Shown: positions 9,338-17,908, counted from the first letter of the stretch. The stretch is DNA of 64,000 nt from Beijerinckiaceae bacterium (GCA_947475995.1 CANJNI010000005.1:1-64000), one strand, 5' to 3'. Program-made: numbers and translations. The notes: a model not told the origin generated them from the sequence alone.

Positions 9338-10120
9338 ATGGAAAACGAGACCGTAACGTCGGGGCTTCCCGCCCAGCAGTCTTCGCCCGCCTACAGGCTT
9401 GCCGCCCTCGATCATGAGTTTCTGATGGGCGATTCCATGCGCGGCGTTCGCTTCCTGCTCGAATATGCGAAGGCGGAGGAAGTGCTCCGGGCCTGGAACA
9501 TTCGCTCCACGGTCGTGGTATTCGGCAGCGCACGCGCCCGTCCCGATGGGCCGGGGCGGCAGGCCTTCTGGTATGCGGAGGCGCGGGCGTTCGCGGACCT
9601 CTGTTCGCGCGAAGGCGGCGCGCTCGACGGCGAGGGGCGGCCGCGCGACAATGTCATCGCGACAGGCGGGGGGCCGGGCATCATGGAGGCCGCCAACCGG
9701 GGCGCTCATGATGCCGGAGCGCCGACCATCGGTTTCAACATCACGCTGCCGCGCGAACAGCTTCCCAATCCCTACACGACGCCCGAACTCACCTTTCGCT
9801 TTCACTATTTCTCCATGCGCAAGATGCATCTGGCCATGCGGGCCAACGCGCTGGTGGTATTTCCCGGCGGCTTCGGCACCATGGACGAACTGTTCGAAAT
9901 CCTCACATTGGTTCAGACCCGCAAGGGTCGGAAAATTCCGATCGTGCTGGTGGATGATGAGTTCTGGAACGAAGCGATTAACTTCGAGACGCTCGTCCGC
10001 AACGGCATGGTCGACAAATCGGAACTTGAGATCTTCGAACATGCAAAGGACGGCGCCGATGCATGGCGGATTCTGGTATCTCGCGGCATCCCGCAGCTGA
10101 AACCGCTGAACGCCCGCTGA
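9338..10120 (+). CDS. LOG-family (Lysine decarboxylase-like) nucleotide hydrolase
   Basis: This 260-residue Rossmann-fold protein belongs to the LOG/TIGR00730 group. The two defining motifs are present: GGGPGIMEAANRGA (about residues 110-123) and PGGFGTMDELFE (about 175-186). LOG proteins release the base from nucleoside 5'-monophosphates, either for cytokinin-type activation or as general nucleotide clean-up. This is the longer type, with about 60 residues ahead of the core, so a cytokinin role cannot be assumed. ATG 9338 is taken as the start; a GTG lies directly upstream at 9335. It is divergent from matA and lies upstream of an unrelated membrane-protein gene. Confidence 0.8.
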   Translation: MENETVTSGLPAQQSSPAYRLAALDHEFLMGDSMRGVRFLLEYAKAEEVLRAWNIRSTVVVFGSARARPDGPGRQAFWYAEARAFADLCSREGGALDGEGRPRDNVIATGGGPGIMEAANRGAHDAGAPTIGFNITLPREQLPNPYTTPELTFRFHYFSMRKMHLAMRANALVVFPGGFGTMDELFEILTLVQTRKGRKIPIVLVDDEFWNEAINFETLVRNGMVDKSELEIFEHAKDGADAWRILVSRGIPQLKPLNAR

Positions 10121-10179
10121 TCTTGCGGGCGATGTTGCAACGCACCATCTCTGAACGACCTGGAACAGGACTAGCTTCG

Positions 10180-10863
10180 ATGCTTACATCTGCGATCGCG
10201 GCGTTTCGCGAAATCTTTTCCCCACCGTTCCGTTCTGTTCTGTTCAAGTCCCTCGGCCTGACGCTGGTGTTGCTGGCCATCGTGTGGCTGGCGCTCGACA
10301 AGTTCATCACCGGCTACATCGCCGTGCCCTATCCGTGGGTGGCCACAACGCTGGTTTTCCTGACCGGGATAGGGCTTTTCCTCGGGCTCGCCTTTCTGGT
10401 TGCGCCTGTGTCCTCGATGGTGGCGGGCGTTTTTTTGGACGAACTCGCCGAGCGGGTCGAAAAAGGCTCAACCGTGACAGGCGTGCTCGGCACTGCGCTT
10501 CCGGCGGGTCAGGCAATCTGGCTCGCTGCAAAATTCGCCGGCGTGTCGCTGCTGGTAAACATTGCCGCGCTGCTTCTTCTGCTCGTTCCCGGCGTCAATG
10601 CGCTCGTGTTCTTTGCAGCAAACGCCTATTTGCTCGGCCGGGAATATTTCGAACTGGCAGCGTTGCGCTATCGTCCTCTCGAAGAGGTTCGGGCGATGCG
10701 CCGCGAGCGCCCGCTGTATCTTTTCATATGCGGTATGTTCATTGCGGCATTCGTGGCCGTGCCGATCGTCAACCTGCTGACGCCCCTGTTCGGCACAGCT
10801 TTCATGGTCCGGATCCATCAGCGCATGATGGAACGGGAAAGGCTGCTGCCGCCGCGCCGTTGA
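10180..10863 (+). CDS. EI24 / CysZ-like membrane protein
   Basis: This 227-residue integral membrane protein belongs to the EI24 (CysZ-like) family. Hydrophobic segments are visible near residues 25-45, 50-80, 120-150 and 185-210. The family feature of a long amphipathic loop with LPAGQAIWLAAKF is present, as is FFAANAYLLGREYFELAALR, a stretch typical of EI24 proteins. Some members are sulfate permeases, but many have no known transport activity and no cysteine genes are nearby. ATG 10180 is chosen because AGGA lies 9 bases upstream and the longer frame overlaps no conserved sequence. The stop directly abuts the convergent gene at 10864. Confidence 0.75.
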   Translation: MLTSAIAAFREIFSPPFRSVLFKSLGLTLVLLAIVWLALDKFITGYIAVPYPWVATTLVFLTGIGLFLGLAFLVAPVSSMVAGVFLDELAERVEKGSTVTGVLGTALPAGQAIWLAAKFAGVSLLVNIAALLLLLVPGVNALVFFAANAYLLGREYFELAALRYRPLEEVRAMRRERPLYLFICGMFIAAFVAVPIVNLLTPLFGTAFMVRIHQRMMERERLLPPRR

Positions 10864-11871
10864 TCAGGCGAGGCGGTTCGCCTCGAACTGACCGGTCTTG
10901 CGGAAACGGTAGAGGTAGCTCGGCACGATGGCTTCGTAGGAATCGGGCGTGATCCCGAGGCCTTCCAGAGTGCGCCCTTCGGCAATCGCCTGCTTTGAAA
11001 CGACATTGTCGCTCTTCAGCAGTTCGATCTGGTCGCGCGTCGTCAAAAAGTCGTCGGGGAAAAGCCCCATCGAAACTGTGCTGGCGATCTCGGTGCCGAG
11101 CGCCATCCAGCCCGCTGCCGCGAACGGCATCGGCAGCAGCACGCGCTTGCGGCCAATGACGTCGCAGACATAAGCCATGATCTCGCCGAGGCTCTTCACC
11201 TCTGGTCCGCCGAATTCATAAATCGCGCCGGGCTGCGCTTCGCCGTCCAGCATTCGGGCGATGCCGTCGGCCACATCTCCCACGAAGACGGGCTGCAGCT
11301 TTGTATGGCCTCCACCGATCAGCGGTAGAACCGGAGACACGCGCGCGATCGAGGCGAAGCGATTGAAGAACGAGTCGTCGGGTCCGAAAATGACCGAAGC
11401 GCGCGCGATGCGTGCGTCGGGAAAGAATTCGCGCACGCCCAGCTCGCCTTGCGACTTGCTGCGCGCATATTCCGACGATGATTCTGCGTCGGCCCCGATC
11501 GCCGACATATGCACCAGCGACGTCACGCCCGCTTCCGCCGCAGCTCGAGCGACGATGCGCGCTCCAAAGGCGTGAACGGCGTCGAACCGTTGCCGACCGG
11601 TCGGAGCCAGAATGCCCACCAGATTGACGACCGCGTCCGATCCGCGCAGCGCAGCCGCCACGGAGGCCGGATAGCGCAGGTTCGCCTGTACGGCGTGGAT
11701 TTGCCCTACTCGCCCGCTTGGCTGGAGATGAAAAGCGAGGTCTGGGCGGCGCGAAGCAACCCGGATGCGCCATCCGCGCTTGGCGAGCGCGCGCACCAGC
11801 TGGCGTCCGACGAAGCCGGAGCCACCGAACACCGTCACGATCCGGCCAGATCCGAGAGCTGAAGCAGTCAT
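10864..11871 (-). CDS. NDUFA9-like complex I accessory / NAD(P)-dependent epimerase family protein
   Basis: This 335-residue atypical short-chain dehydrogenase/reductase starts with a Rossmann fingerprint, VTVFGGSGFVGRQLV (residues 12-26), and continues with VVNLVGIL near residue 83. It is close to the complex I NDUFA9 subunit family, which in alphaproteobacteria and mitochondria binds NADPH at the periphery of NADH:ubiquinone oxidoreductase. The usual YxxxK pair is not obvious (YARSKSQGE is the nearest), in keeping with a structural rather than catalytic role. The nuo operon is not in this window. It converges on the EI24 gene with no gap. Confidence 0.8.
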   Translation of the reverse strand: MTASALGSGRIVTVFGGSGFVGRQLVRALAKRGWRIRVASRRPDLAFHLQPSGRVGQIHAVQANLRYPASVAAALRGSDAVVNLVGILAPTGRQRFDAVHAFGARIVARAAAEAGVTSLVHMSAIGADAESSSEYARSKSQGELGVREFFPDARIARASVIFGPDDSFFNRFASIARVSPVLPLIGGGHTKLQPVFVGDVADGIARMLDGEAQPGAIYEFGGPEVKSLGEIMAYVCDVIGRKRVLLPMPFAAAGWMALGTEIASTVSMGLFPDDFLTTRDQIELLKSDNVVSKQAIAEGRTLEGLGITPDSYEAIVPSYLYRFRKTGQFEANRLA

Positions 11872-11957
11872 GGGCTTTTCCGTTCGCAGTGCAGCAATTT
11901 CCCGTCTCTAGACCCTGCCCGGTGCGCTGTACAGGTGGCCTTTCGGGCGATCATCTT

Positions 11958-12212
11958 TCAGGTGGAGTCGTCCGGCAGCAGCATGATGGCGGTTCCGGCG
12001 ACGGCGCTTCCGAACGTGACCGCAAACCCGCCGAACAGCAGGCACAAGGCTACGATCCAGTCCGGCGAGCGCCACAGGAGCGTCCACAGTCCTCCCACAT
12101 CGAGCCAAAGCGTCACGGCCGCAAACAAGCAGCCGAACCCTACCCCCAGCAGCGCATGTCGCAGGATAAACGTCACCACGTCGCCGGTTCCTTCAGAATG
12201 CGAGGTGCTCAT
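11958..12212 (-). CDS. Small two-helix membrane protein, unknown function
   Basis: This 84-residue protein starts at the ATG complementary to 12210-12212 and reads MSTSHSEGTG before two hydrophobic segments (about residues 14-38 and 51-78). The longer open frame upstream runs antisense through the tRNA gene and is rejected. It sits between the NDUFA9-like gene and tRNA-Leu. It has no recognisable family motif beyond a glycine-rich second helix; it is probably an inner-membrane protein. Support is the open frame, clean hydrophobicity and lack of competition. Confidence 0.5.
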   Translation of the reverse strand: MSTSHSEGTGDVVTFILRHALLGVGFGCLFAAVTLWLDVGGLWTLLWRSPDWIVALCLLFGGFAVTFGSAVAGTAIMLLPDDST

Positions 12213-12268
12213 GCGCTCGTCCGCACAGGATAAGCGCCCCCTCCATGCAAATGGACGAGGAACAGCGA

Positions 12269-12297
12269 TTGACAAGGTGACACATGCGCCCGTAAGA
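12269..12297 (+). promoter_or_regulatory. Likely sigma-70-type promoter of tRNA-Leu
   Basis: A perfect TTGACA at 12269-12274 is followed after 17 bases by GTAAGA (12292-12297), and the mature tRNA begins 11 bases later. The -10 element is weak, but the -35 box and spacing are right for a stable-RNA promoter. Confidence 0.5.
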
Positions 12298-12307
12298 CAC
12301 CGCCCGG

Positions 12308-12392
12308 GCCCAGGTGGCGGAATTGGTAGACGCGCTGGTTTCAGGTACCAGTGGTGAAAGCCGTGGAGGTTCGAGTCCTCTCCTGGGCACCA
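12308..12392 (+). tRNA. tRNA-Leu (anticodon CAG)
   Basis: An 85-base cloverleaf can be drawn by eye. The acceptor stem is GCCCAGG (12308-12314) with CCTGGGC (12382-12388). The D arm is GGCGGAATTGGTAGACGC. The anticodon stem CTGGT/ACCAG surrounds the loop TTCAGGT, giving anticodon CAG, which reads CUG leucine codons. A long type II variable arm and a T arm with GTTCGAGTC follow. The discriminator is A and CCA is encoded (12390-12392). Leucine identity is supported by the type II arm and A73. It stands alone, followed by a likely terminator and then the RNase D gene. Confidence 0.96.
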
Positions 12393-12414
12393 TACCTGTT
12401 CGGACACGACAGTT

Positions 12415-12444
12415 GGGCCCGCCATTTGGCGGCCTTTCTTTTTT
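12415..12444 (+). terminator. Probable terminator after tRNA-Leu
   Basis: GGCCCGCC, ATTT and GGCGGCC form a short GC hairpin with one bulge, followed by TTTCTTTTTT. It starts 23 bases after the tRNA CCA end and 54 bases before the RNase D start codon. Confidence 0.6.
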
Positions 12445-12468
12445 CGGACCCTTTGCGAGCCCCACCTG

Positions 12469-13083
12469 ATGACTGTCCGCGTACATAAAGGCGACCTGCC
12501 CGACGGGCTGGATTTTGGTTCGAGCGTGGCGATCGACACCGAGACGCTGGGGCTGAATCCGCATCGCGATCGTCTTTGCGTCGTTCAGCTTTCGGGCGGC
12601 GACGGAAACGCAGAAGTCGTGCAGATCGCGCGCGGACAGACGGACGCTCCCAATCTGATGCGTCTGCTCGCCAATCCGGATGTTCTGAAGATCTTTCACT
12701 TCGGGCGCTTCGACATCGCCGTGCTGGCGAATGCCTTCGGGGTCTTCGCGGGTCCGGTCTATTGCACCAAGATTGCTTCCAAGCTCGTGCGGACATACAC
12801 CGACCGCCATGGGTTGAAGGACCTGACCCGCGAATTGCTCGGGATCGAGCTTTCCAAGCAGCAACAATCATCTGACTGGGCGGCAGAAACGCTGACCGAC
12901 GCGCAGCTCTCCTATGCGGCTTCCGATGTGCTTTACCTGCACGGACTGAAATCGCGCCTCGACGTCATGCTCGCCCGCGAGGGACGCGGCGAACTCGCTG
13001 AAGCCTGTTTCCGGTTCCTGCCGGATCGCGCCCGGCTTGATCTGTCCGGTTGGCCGGAGCAGGATATTTTTTCGCACGAATAG
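12469..13083 (+). CDS. Ribonuclease D-type 3'-5' exonuclease (catalytic domain only)
   Basis: This 204-residue DEDDy exonuclease belongs to the RNase D family, which trims the 3' ends of tRNA precursors and other structured RNAs. Exo I is DTET (residues 23-26), Exo II is in HFGRFDIAVL near residue 80, and Exo III is YAASDVLYL with the catalytic tyrosine and aspartate. Only the exonuclease domain is present; the HRDC domains of the roughly 370-residue E. coli enzyme are missing, which is normal for the short alphaproteobacterial form. Its position just after a tRNA gene may be coincidental. It precedes the lptC-lptA-lptB genes. Confidence 0.88.
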   Translation: MTVRVHKGDLPDGLDFGSSVAIDTETLGLNPHRDRLCVVQLSGGDGNAEVVQIARGQTDAPNLMRLLANPDVLKIFHFGRFDIAVLANAFGVFAGPVYCTKIASKLVRTYTDRHGLKDLTRELLGIELSKQQQSSDWAAETLTDAQLSYAASDVLYLHGLKSRLDVMLAREGRGELAEACFRFLPDRARLDLSGWPEQDIFSHE

Positions 13084-13161
13084 CTGGCGGGTGGGCTGCC
13101 TCGACTTTGCCATGAAGGTTCGGTACGCGACGAACGGGAAATTCACGGATCGCCTCGCCGC

Positions 13162-13878
13162 ATGGCCCATCTGGACGCCTCCGAACCGATCGAACGGGCC
13201 GCGCCTGCGACCCGCGCAGACCGTTCGCGCGCGTTCCGGCGCGCCAACCGCCATTCGGCGCGCGTCCGGCTGTTGAAATGGACAATCATCGCCACGAGCG
13301 TTGCGGGAATGGCCGCCCTGGGAGCCGTTGCGGTTTTCGATCCGCTCGGGAAGCTCCCCGCAGGCGTCACGGTCGGACAGACCACGCTGGATGGATCACG
13401 CATCACCATGGAACTGCCCAAGATGAGCGGCTTCCGCAGCGATGGCCGGTCCTACGAGGTGCGCGCCGCTTCCGGGGTGCAGGATGTCCGCAATCCCAAG
13501 GTGATCGAGCTCAATGAACTGGAAGCAAAGGTCGGGCTCGGCGATAACGAGTCGGCCACCGCCATTGCGCCCAGGGGAATCCTCGATTCGACCCGCGACT
13601 TTCTTCAGTTGCGTGGGGACGGCGGCGCTCGCTCGGTCCGAATCGCCAGCACGACTGGTTACGAGATCATCCTCAAACAGGCGGACATCGATTTCCGGGC
13701 CGGCACAGCCGTGTCGGAGGACCCCGTGACGGTTCGCCTGCCCAATGGCCTCGTCAGCGCCGAACGTTTCAGCATGGCCGACAATGGCCGTGTCGTGACC
13801 TTCGACGGCAATGTCCATTCCGAAATCTGGCAGGAGAAGCCCGACGCGGCGCCGCCAGCCGGAGCACAAAAACCATGA
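13162..13878 (+). CDS. lptC: LPS export ABC transporter periplasmic protein LptC
   Basis: This 238-residue bitopic protein belongs to the lipopolysaccharide export bridge. A basic N-terminal tail of about 35 residues is followed by one transmembrane helix (about residues 38-57, WTIIATSVAGMAALGAVAVF) and a periplasmic OstA/LptC beta-jellyroll. The longer N-terminus relative to E. coli LptC is usual in Rhizobiales. Its stop overlaps the lptA start by four bases (ATGA at 13875-13878), indicating translational coupling. Sequence conservation in LptC is low, so gene order is an important part of the call. Confidence 0.85.
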   Translation: MAHLDASEPIERAAPATRADRSRAFRRANRHSARVRLLKWTIIATSVAGMAALGAVAVFDPLGKLPAGVTVGQTTLDGSRITMELPKMSGFRSDGRSYEVRAASGVQDVRNPKVIELNELEAKVGLGDNESATAIAPRGILDSTRDFLQLRGDGGARSVRIASTTGYEIILKQADIDFRAGTAVSEDPVTVRLPNGLVSAERFSMADNGRVVTFDGNVHSEIWQEKPDAAPPAGAQKP

Positions 13879-14432
13879 TGCGTATCTCCCTTGCCGCAAT
13901 GCTGTGTCTGGCGGCGATTTCGGCCGCCCATGCGCAAGCTCCCAAAGGCTCTATCCTGCCCGGCGCTTCCTCGGGCGGACCCATCAGCATTGACGCCGGC
14001 AAGCTCGATTACCTCGATAAGGAGCAGAAGCTCGTTTATTCCGGCGGCGTCACCGCCAAACAGGGCGGCTCGATCATGAAGGCCTCGTCCGTGACGATCT
14101 TCATGGCGCAGGAAGCCGTGAAAAGCGGAGGACCGGCGGCCACCAGCCCCGATTCGGGCGCAGGCCAGATTCGCCGGATGGAAGCAGCCGGACCTGTGAT
14201 GATCTGCTCGCAGGATCAGGTCGGAACGGGTGATCGTGGCTTTTACGAACGCGCATCCAACAAGGTGCATCTCATCGGCAAGGTGACGCTCACCCGCGGG
14301 CCGAACGTCCAGAAATGCGATGAACTGATCTACGACCTGTCCGCGAACCGGGCGACCTGCATCGGCAACGTGGTGGCGCTGCTGGTGCCGGGGTCGCAGG
14401 AGCCCGCAAAGGGCGGATCGTGCGGCAGGTAG
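13875..14432 (+). CDS. lptA: LPS transport periplasmic protein LptA
   Basis: This 185-residue protein has a signal peptide (residues 1-20, ending AAHAQA) followed by an OstA-fold domain that binds lipid A and forms the periplasmic bridge for LPS. Family-like stretches are ISIDAGKLDYLDKEQKLVYSG near residue 35 and GNVVALLVPGSQ near the end. It overlaps lptC at ATGA and is followed by lptB, the cytoplasmic ATPase. The N-terminal half of the jellyroll is well recognised; the C-terminus carries two extra cysteines (TCIGN and SCGR). Confidence 0.87.
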   Translation: MMRISLAAMLCLAAISAAHAQAPKGSILPGASSGGPISIDAGKLDYLDKEQKLVYSGGVTAKQGGSIMKASSVTIFMAQEAVKSGGPAATSPDSGAGQIRRMEAAGPVMICSQDQVGTGDRGFYERASNKVHLIGKVTLTRGPNVQKCDELIYDLSANRATCIGNVVALLVPGSQEPAKGGSCGR

Positions 14433-14481
14433 CCGGCAGGATGGTTGCGCCTGTGCGGTGGCCGCGCTAGGCCGTCAGCAG

Positions 14482-15369
14482 ATGACCTCCCCGGATGCGC
14501 GTGTGTCAGACAGTTCCTTTCGCCAGAACAGTTCCATCGGACAAAAACTGCTGTCTGCGGTGAAGGCCGTGACAGGCGGCGGTTCCCGTCGCGAACCTGA
14601 CTCCCGCGAGGAGAACGCGCCGTTCCCCGAGCCCGGTCATATGGGGCAGGGGTCGTTGGGCGCCTATCATTTGGGCAAAAGCTATCGGGGCAGGCAGGTC
14701 GTCGGAAACGTCAGCCTCGCGGTTCGGCAAGGCGAAGCGGTGGGTCTGCTCGGTCCGAACGGCGCGGGCAAGACGACGGTCTTCTACATGATCACCGGTC
14801 TGGTGAAGCCCGACAAGGGAATCATCGAACTGGATGGTCACGATGTAACGCCATTGCCCATGTACCGGCGCGCCCGCCTCGGCATTGGCTATTTGCCGCA
14901 GGAAGCCTCTATTTTCAGGGGCTTGAACGTCGAGGACAACATTCGCGCCGTGCTGGAGGTCGCCATTCGCGACAAGGACCAGCGCGAGGCCGAACTTGAA
15001 GCCTTGCTGGACGAATTCGACATCAAGCGTCTGCGCAAGTCGCCGTCCATCGCGCTGTCGGGAGGCGAGAGGCGGCGTTGCGAGATCGCCCGCGCCCTCG
15101 CCGGACAACCCTCCTACATGCTTCTGGACGAGCCATTCGCCGGCATTGATCCGATTGCGGTCGGGGACATTCAGGTTCTGGTCCGGCACCTGAAGCAGCG
15201 CGGCATAGGGGTCCTGATCACCGACCATAATGTGCGGGAAACGCTGGGGCTTATTGACCGCGCCTACATCATCCATTCCGGCCATGTCCTGACCGAGGGG
15301 TCGCCTGAGGAGATTGTGGCCAACCCGGACGTGCGCCGTTACTACCTCGGCGAGCAATTCCGGATGTAA
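14482..15369 (+). CDS. lptB: LPS export ABC transporter ATPase LptB
   Basis: This 295-residue ABC ATPase drives LPS extraction with LptFG. Walker A is GPNGAGKTT, the signature motif is LSGGERRR, Walker B is YMLLDEPFAGID and the switch region is ITDHNVRETLGL. These all match LptB closely, including the DHNV sequence. An N-terminal extension of roughly 55 residues precedes the ABC core and makes the protein longer than the E. coli form (about 240). Starts at 14458 and 14482 are both possible; ATG 14482 is chosen. It sits 49 bases after lptA and before rpoN. Confidence 0.9.
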   Translation: MTSPDARVSDSSFRQNSSIGQKLLSAVKAVTGGGSRREPDSREENAPFPEPGHMGQGSLGAYHLGKSYRGRQVVGNVSLAVRQGEAVGLLGPNGAGKTTVFYMITGLVKPDKGIIELDGHDVTPLPMYRRARLGIGYLPQEASIFRGLNVEDNIRAVLEVAIRDKDQREAELEALLDEFDIKRLRKSPSIALSGGERRRCEIARALAGQPSYMLLDEPFAGIDPIAVGDIQVLVRHLKQRGIGVLITDHNVRETLGLIDRAYIIHSGHVLTEGSPEEIVANPDVRRYYLGEQFRM

Positions 15370-15378
15370 GGCAGAGGC

Positions 15379-15407
15379 TTAACCATTCTGGTGAGGAACG
15401 GTTAACC
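15379..15407. promoter_or_regulatory. CtrA-like half sites between lptB and rpoN
   Basis: TTAACCAT at 15379-15386 and GTTAACC at 15401-15407 match the TTAACCAT half-site recognised by the alphaproteobacterial cell-cycle regulator CtrA. They are two turns apart and lie 122-150 bases upstream of the rpoN start. No binding evidence is available. Confidence 0.3.
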
Positions 15408-15449
15408 GGCCGCGTCAAATCGTCAAAACGGTCGAATTGCGTATCGAAC

Positions 15450-15467
15450 TTGGCAGCCTCTTTGTGC
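15450..15467 (+). promoter_or_regulatory. Possible sigma-54-type promoter upstream of rpoN
   Basis: TTGGCAGCCTCTTTGTGC resembles the -24/-12 consensus (TGGCA, four-base spacer, TTGC), with GT in place of the usual GC at -12. It lies about 62 bases ahead of the rpoN ATG. Autoregulation of rpoN by sigma-54 is known in rhizobia, but the imperfect -12 element keeps this tentative. Confidence 0.25.
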
Positions 15468-15528
15468 TACAAGCAAGAAATGGGCCGAATTGCGCGAGCG
15501 CATCTGCCCGAAAGGTACGAGTTCGGTA

Positions 15529-17112
15529 ATGGCGCTTTCCACGAAGCTGATGATGCGCCAGGGCCAGTCCCTGGTGATGACCCCGCAGCTCCTGCAGGCG
15601 ATCAAGCTCCTGCAGCTTTCGGGACTGGAGCTCAGCGCATTCGTCGAAGAAGAGCTGGAGCGCAATCCGCTTCTGGAGCGCGCCGACGACCGCCCGGATG
15701 TCCCGGACCCACCGTCCGAGCCCGTGTCCGATGAAAGCGCCGACAGCTACGAATCCTCGTCGGGCGAGGACTATGATCCGACCGACGCCATCGAGGCGCG
15801 CGAAGGCGACTGGGCGACCGAGCAACTCGACGTGGATGCCGGCGCCCTCGAAAACAATCTCGGCACCGAAGTCGAAAACGCCTTCGACTCCGACCGCGCC
15901 GCAACGCCGCTGGAGCAGGCGCCCTCCGGAGAGATGGCCGATTTCTCCGCGACGTCCTGGACAGGCGCGCCGGGCGGGGCGCCCGATGGCGAAGCCCCCA
16001 ACCTTGAAGCCTATGTGGCTTCACAGCGCACCCTTTCCGATCATCTGGCCGAACAGCTTGCGGTCGCTGTCCGCGATCCGGTGGATCGTCTGATAGGTCA
16101 CGCGATCATCGATTCGCTCGACGAGAACGGCTACCTGCCCGAAACGATCGAGGACATTGCGGGCCGCCTCGGCGCCGCGAATGATCGCGCCGAAGCGGTA
16201 TTGAGGATCGTCCAGACCTTTGATCCATCCGGCGTGGCGGCGCGCAATCTGGCCGAATGTCTGGCGATCCAGTTGCGCGAACAGGATCGTTACGATCCGG
16301 CCATGCAGGCGATGGTGGCGAATCTGCCGTTGCTGGCAAAACGCGACTTCGTTGCGCTGAAGAAGCTGTGCGGCGTCGATGACGAAGATATAGCCGACAT
16401 GGTGCGTGAAATCCGCAGGCTTGATCCAAAGCCCGGCCGCGCTTTCGGCGGCGCACCCGTGCAGCCCGTCGTTCCCGATGTCACCGTGCGTCCTGCATCC
16501 GACGGTTCATGGCTCGTTGAACTGAATCCCGAAGGCCTTCCGCGCGTTCTGGTGAACCAGACTTATGCGGCGCAGGTTTCCAGGATGAAGGGAAGCGCAA
16601 CCGACAAGAGCTTCGTGTCGAACTGCCTGCAGACCGCCAACTGGCTGACTAAAAGTCTCGAGCAGCGGGCCCGTACGATTCTCAAGGTCGCGACTGAAAT
16701 TGTGCGCCAGCAGGATGCGTTCTTTGCGCATGGCGTCGAACATCTGCGTCCGCTGAATCTCAAGACGATTGCGGATGCGATCGGGATGCATGAATCGACC
16801 GTGTCGCGCGTTACGTCTAACAAGTATCTCTCGAGTCCGCGCGGACTTTTCGAGTTCAAATATTTCTTCACCGCCTCGATAGCAGCCGGCGCGGGCAATG
16901 AAGCCCACTCGGCGGAATCGGTTCGCTTCCGCATCAAGCAGCTCATCGATCAGGAGAGCCCCGACGAGGTCCTTTCCGACGATGCGATCGTGGCGCGCCT
17001 TAAATCCGCCAATGTGGTCATAGCGCGGCGCACGGTCGCCAAGTACCGCGAGAGTCTGCGCATTCCCTCTTCCGTGGACCGCCGACGTGAAAAGACGGCC
17101 ATGCAGTCCTGA
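15529..17112 (+). CDS. rpoN: RNA polymerase sigma-54 factor
   Basis: This 527-residue sigma-54 directs transcription from -24/-12 promoters with AAA+ activators. Region I is the glutamine/leucine-rich N-terminus (MTPQLLQAIKLLQLSG within residues 1-45). An acidic region II follows (about residues 60-165). The core-binding and HTH regions come next (SRVTSNKYLSSPRG), and the RpoN box ARRTVAKYRE lies at residues 499-508. ATG 15529 starts MALSTKLMMRQGQ, the standard family N-terminus; the earlier TTG is rejected. It is followed by hpf and ptsN, the conserved rpoN neighbourhood. Confidence 0.95.
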   Translation: MALSTKLMMRQGQSLVMTPQLLQAIKLLQLSGLELSAFVEEELERNPLLERADDRPDVPDPPSEPVSDESADSYESSSGEDYDPTDAIEAREGDWATEQLDVDAGALENNLGTEVENAFDSDRAATPLEQAPSGEMADFSATSWTGAPGGAPDGEAPNLEAYVASQRTLSDHLAEQLAVAVRDPVDRLIGHAIIDSLDENGYLPETIEDIAGRLGAANDRAEAVLRIVQTFDPSGVAARNLAECLAIQLREQDRYDPAMQAMVANLPLLAKRDFVALKKLCGVDDEDIADMVREIRRLDPKPGRAFGGAPVQPVVPDVTVRPASDGSWLVELNPEGLPRVLVNQTYAAQVSRMKGSATDKSFVSNCLQTANWLTKSLEQRARTILKVATEIVRQQDAFFAHGVEHLRPLNLKTIADAIGMHESTVSRVTSNKYLSSPRGLFEFKYFFTASIAAGAGNEAHSAESVRFRIKQLIDQESPDEVLSDDAIVARLKSANVVIARRTVAKYRESLRIPSSVDRRREKTAMQS

Positions 17113-17211
17113 GCACGACCATATGATAGATCAAGGACCCAAGCTGAATCTTGTGTAGCTTCTTGAATTGTTGCCGTTCGCGACAGACATGGGTGGGTAA
17201 CCGGGCGGGTG

Positions 17212-17239
17212 TTGACTTCACTCCCGGACGCTTTTAACC
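17212..17239 (+). promoter_or_regulatory. Possible sigma-70 promoter upstream of hpf
   Basis: TTGACT at 17212-17217 and TTAACC at 17234-17239 are 16 bases apart within the 202-base gap between rpoN and hpf. The gap is larger than elsewhere in the cluster, which makes an internal promoter for hpf-ptsN plausible. No other feature is seen in it. Confidence 0.3.
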
Positions 17240-17314
17240 CTCGGGCCGAGAGGCGCGTGTGGTTCGGGTGTTCGACGATGGACTCGACCGGACTTATGAT
17301 CGGGATGGAACATC

Positions 17315-17908
17315 ATGGCGCTGCGCGTTTCCGGAAAAAATTTCGACATTGGCGAGTCTCTGCGGGTCCATGTTCAGGATCGCATTGGATCTTCGGTCGC
17401 TAAATTTTTTGATGGCTCCTTTCAGGGCCATGTGGTGATCGATCACGAAGGAACCGGCTACCGCTCTGATTGCACGTTGCATCTTACCTCCGGCATGACT
17501 CTCCATTCCGAAGGTCGCGCGCACGAGCCTTATGTGAGTTTCGAACAGGCGGCGGACCGGCTCGAGAAGCGTCTGCGTCGTTACAAGCAGCGTCTCAAGG
17601 CTCATCACACATCCACCGGCGTCGACAATCGCGATTCCGACGGGGTGATCGCCGACTATGTTGTTGAGGCGCCGGATGCGGACGACGTCGACACAAATGA
17701 ATTCAACCCGCTGATCATCGCCGAGCGCACAACGGCGCTGAAGGAAATGTCGGTTTCTGCGGCTGTCGCCGAACTCGATCTGACGGGCGCTCGCGTGCTG
17801 GTTTTCCGACATGCGGGAACATCGCGCGTCAATCTTGTTTATCGTCGCAGTGATGGCAACATCGGCTGGATTGATCCGACCGAAACACGCAAAGGCGACG
17901 TCAACTGA
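17315..17908 (+). CDS. hpf: Ribosome hibernation promoting factor, long form
   Basis: This 197-residue long-form HPF causes 70S ribosomes to dimerise and become inactive in stationary phase. The N-terminal HPF/RaiA domain (residues 1-105) begins MALRVSGKNFDIGESL, has the conserved HVQDRIGS helix, and continues with the basic RLEKRLRRYKQRLK helix. An acidic linker follows. The C-terminal dimerisation domain (about residues 140-197) contains EMSVSAAVAELDL and VNLVYRRSDGNIGWIDP. Position between rpoN and ptsN is the classic arrangement. Confidence 0.94.
   Translation: MALRVSGKNFDIGESLRVHVQDRIGSSVAKFFDGSFQGHVVIDHEGTGYRSDCTLHLTSGMTLHSEGRAHEPYVSFEQAADRLEKRLRRYKQRLKAHHTSTGVDNRDSDGVIADYVVEAPDADDVDTNEFNPLIIAERTTALKEMSVSAAVAELDLTGARVLVFRHAGTSRVNLVYRRSDGNIGWIDPTETRKGDVN

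Noticed and set aside
12213-12539. Long N-terminus for the small membrane protein
   Set aside because: It would run antisense through tRNA-Leu; the internal ATG at 12212 gives a clean membrane protein.
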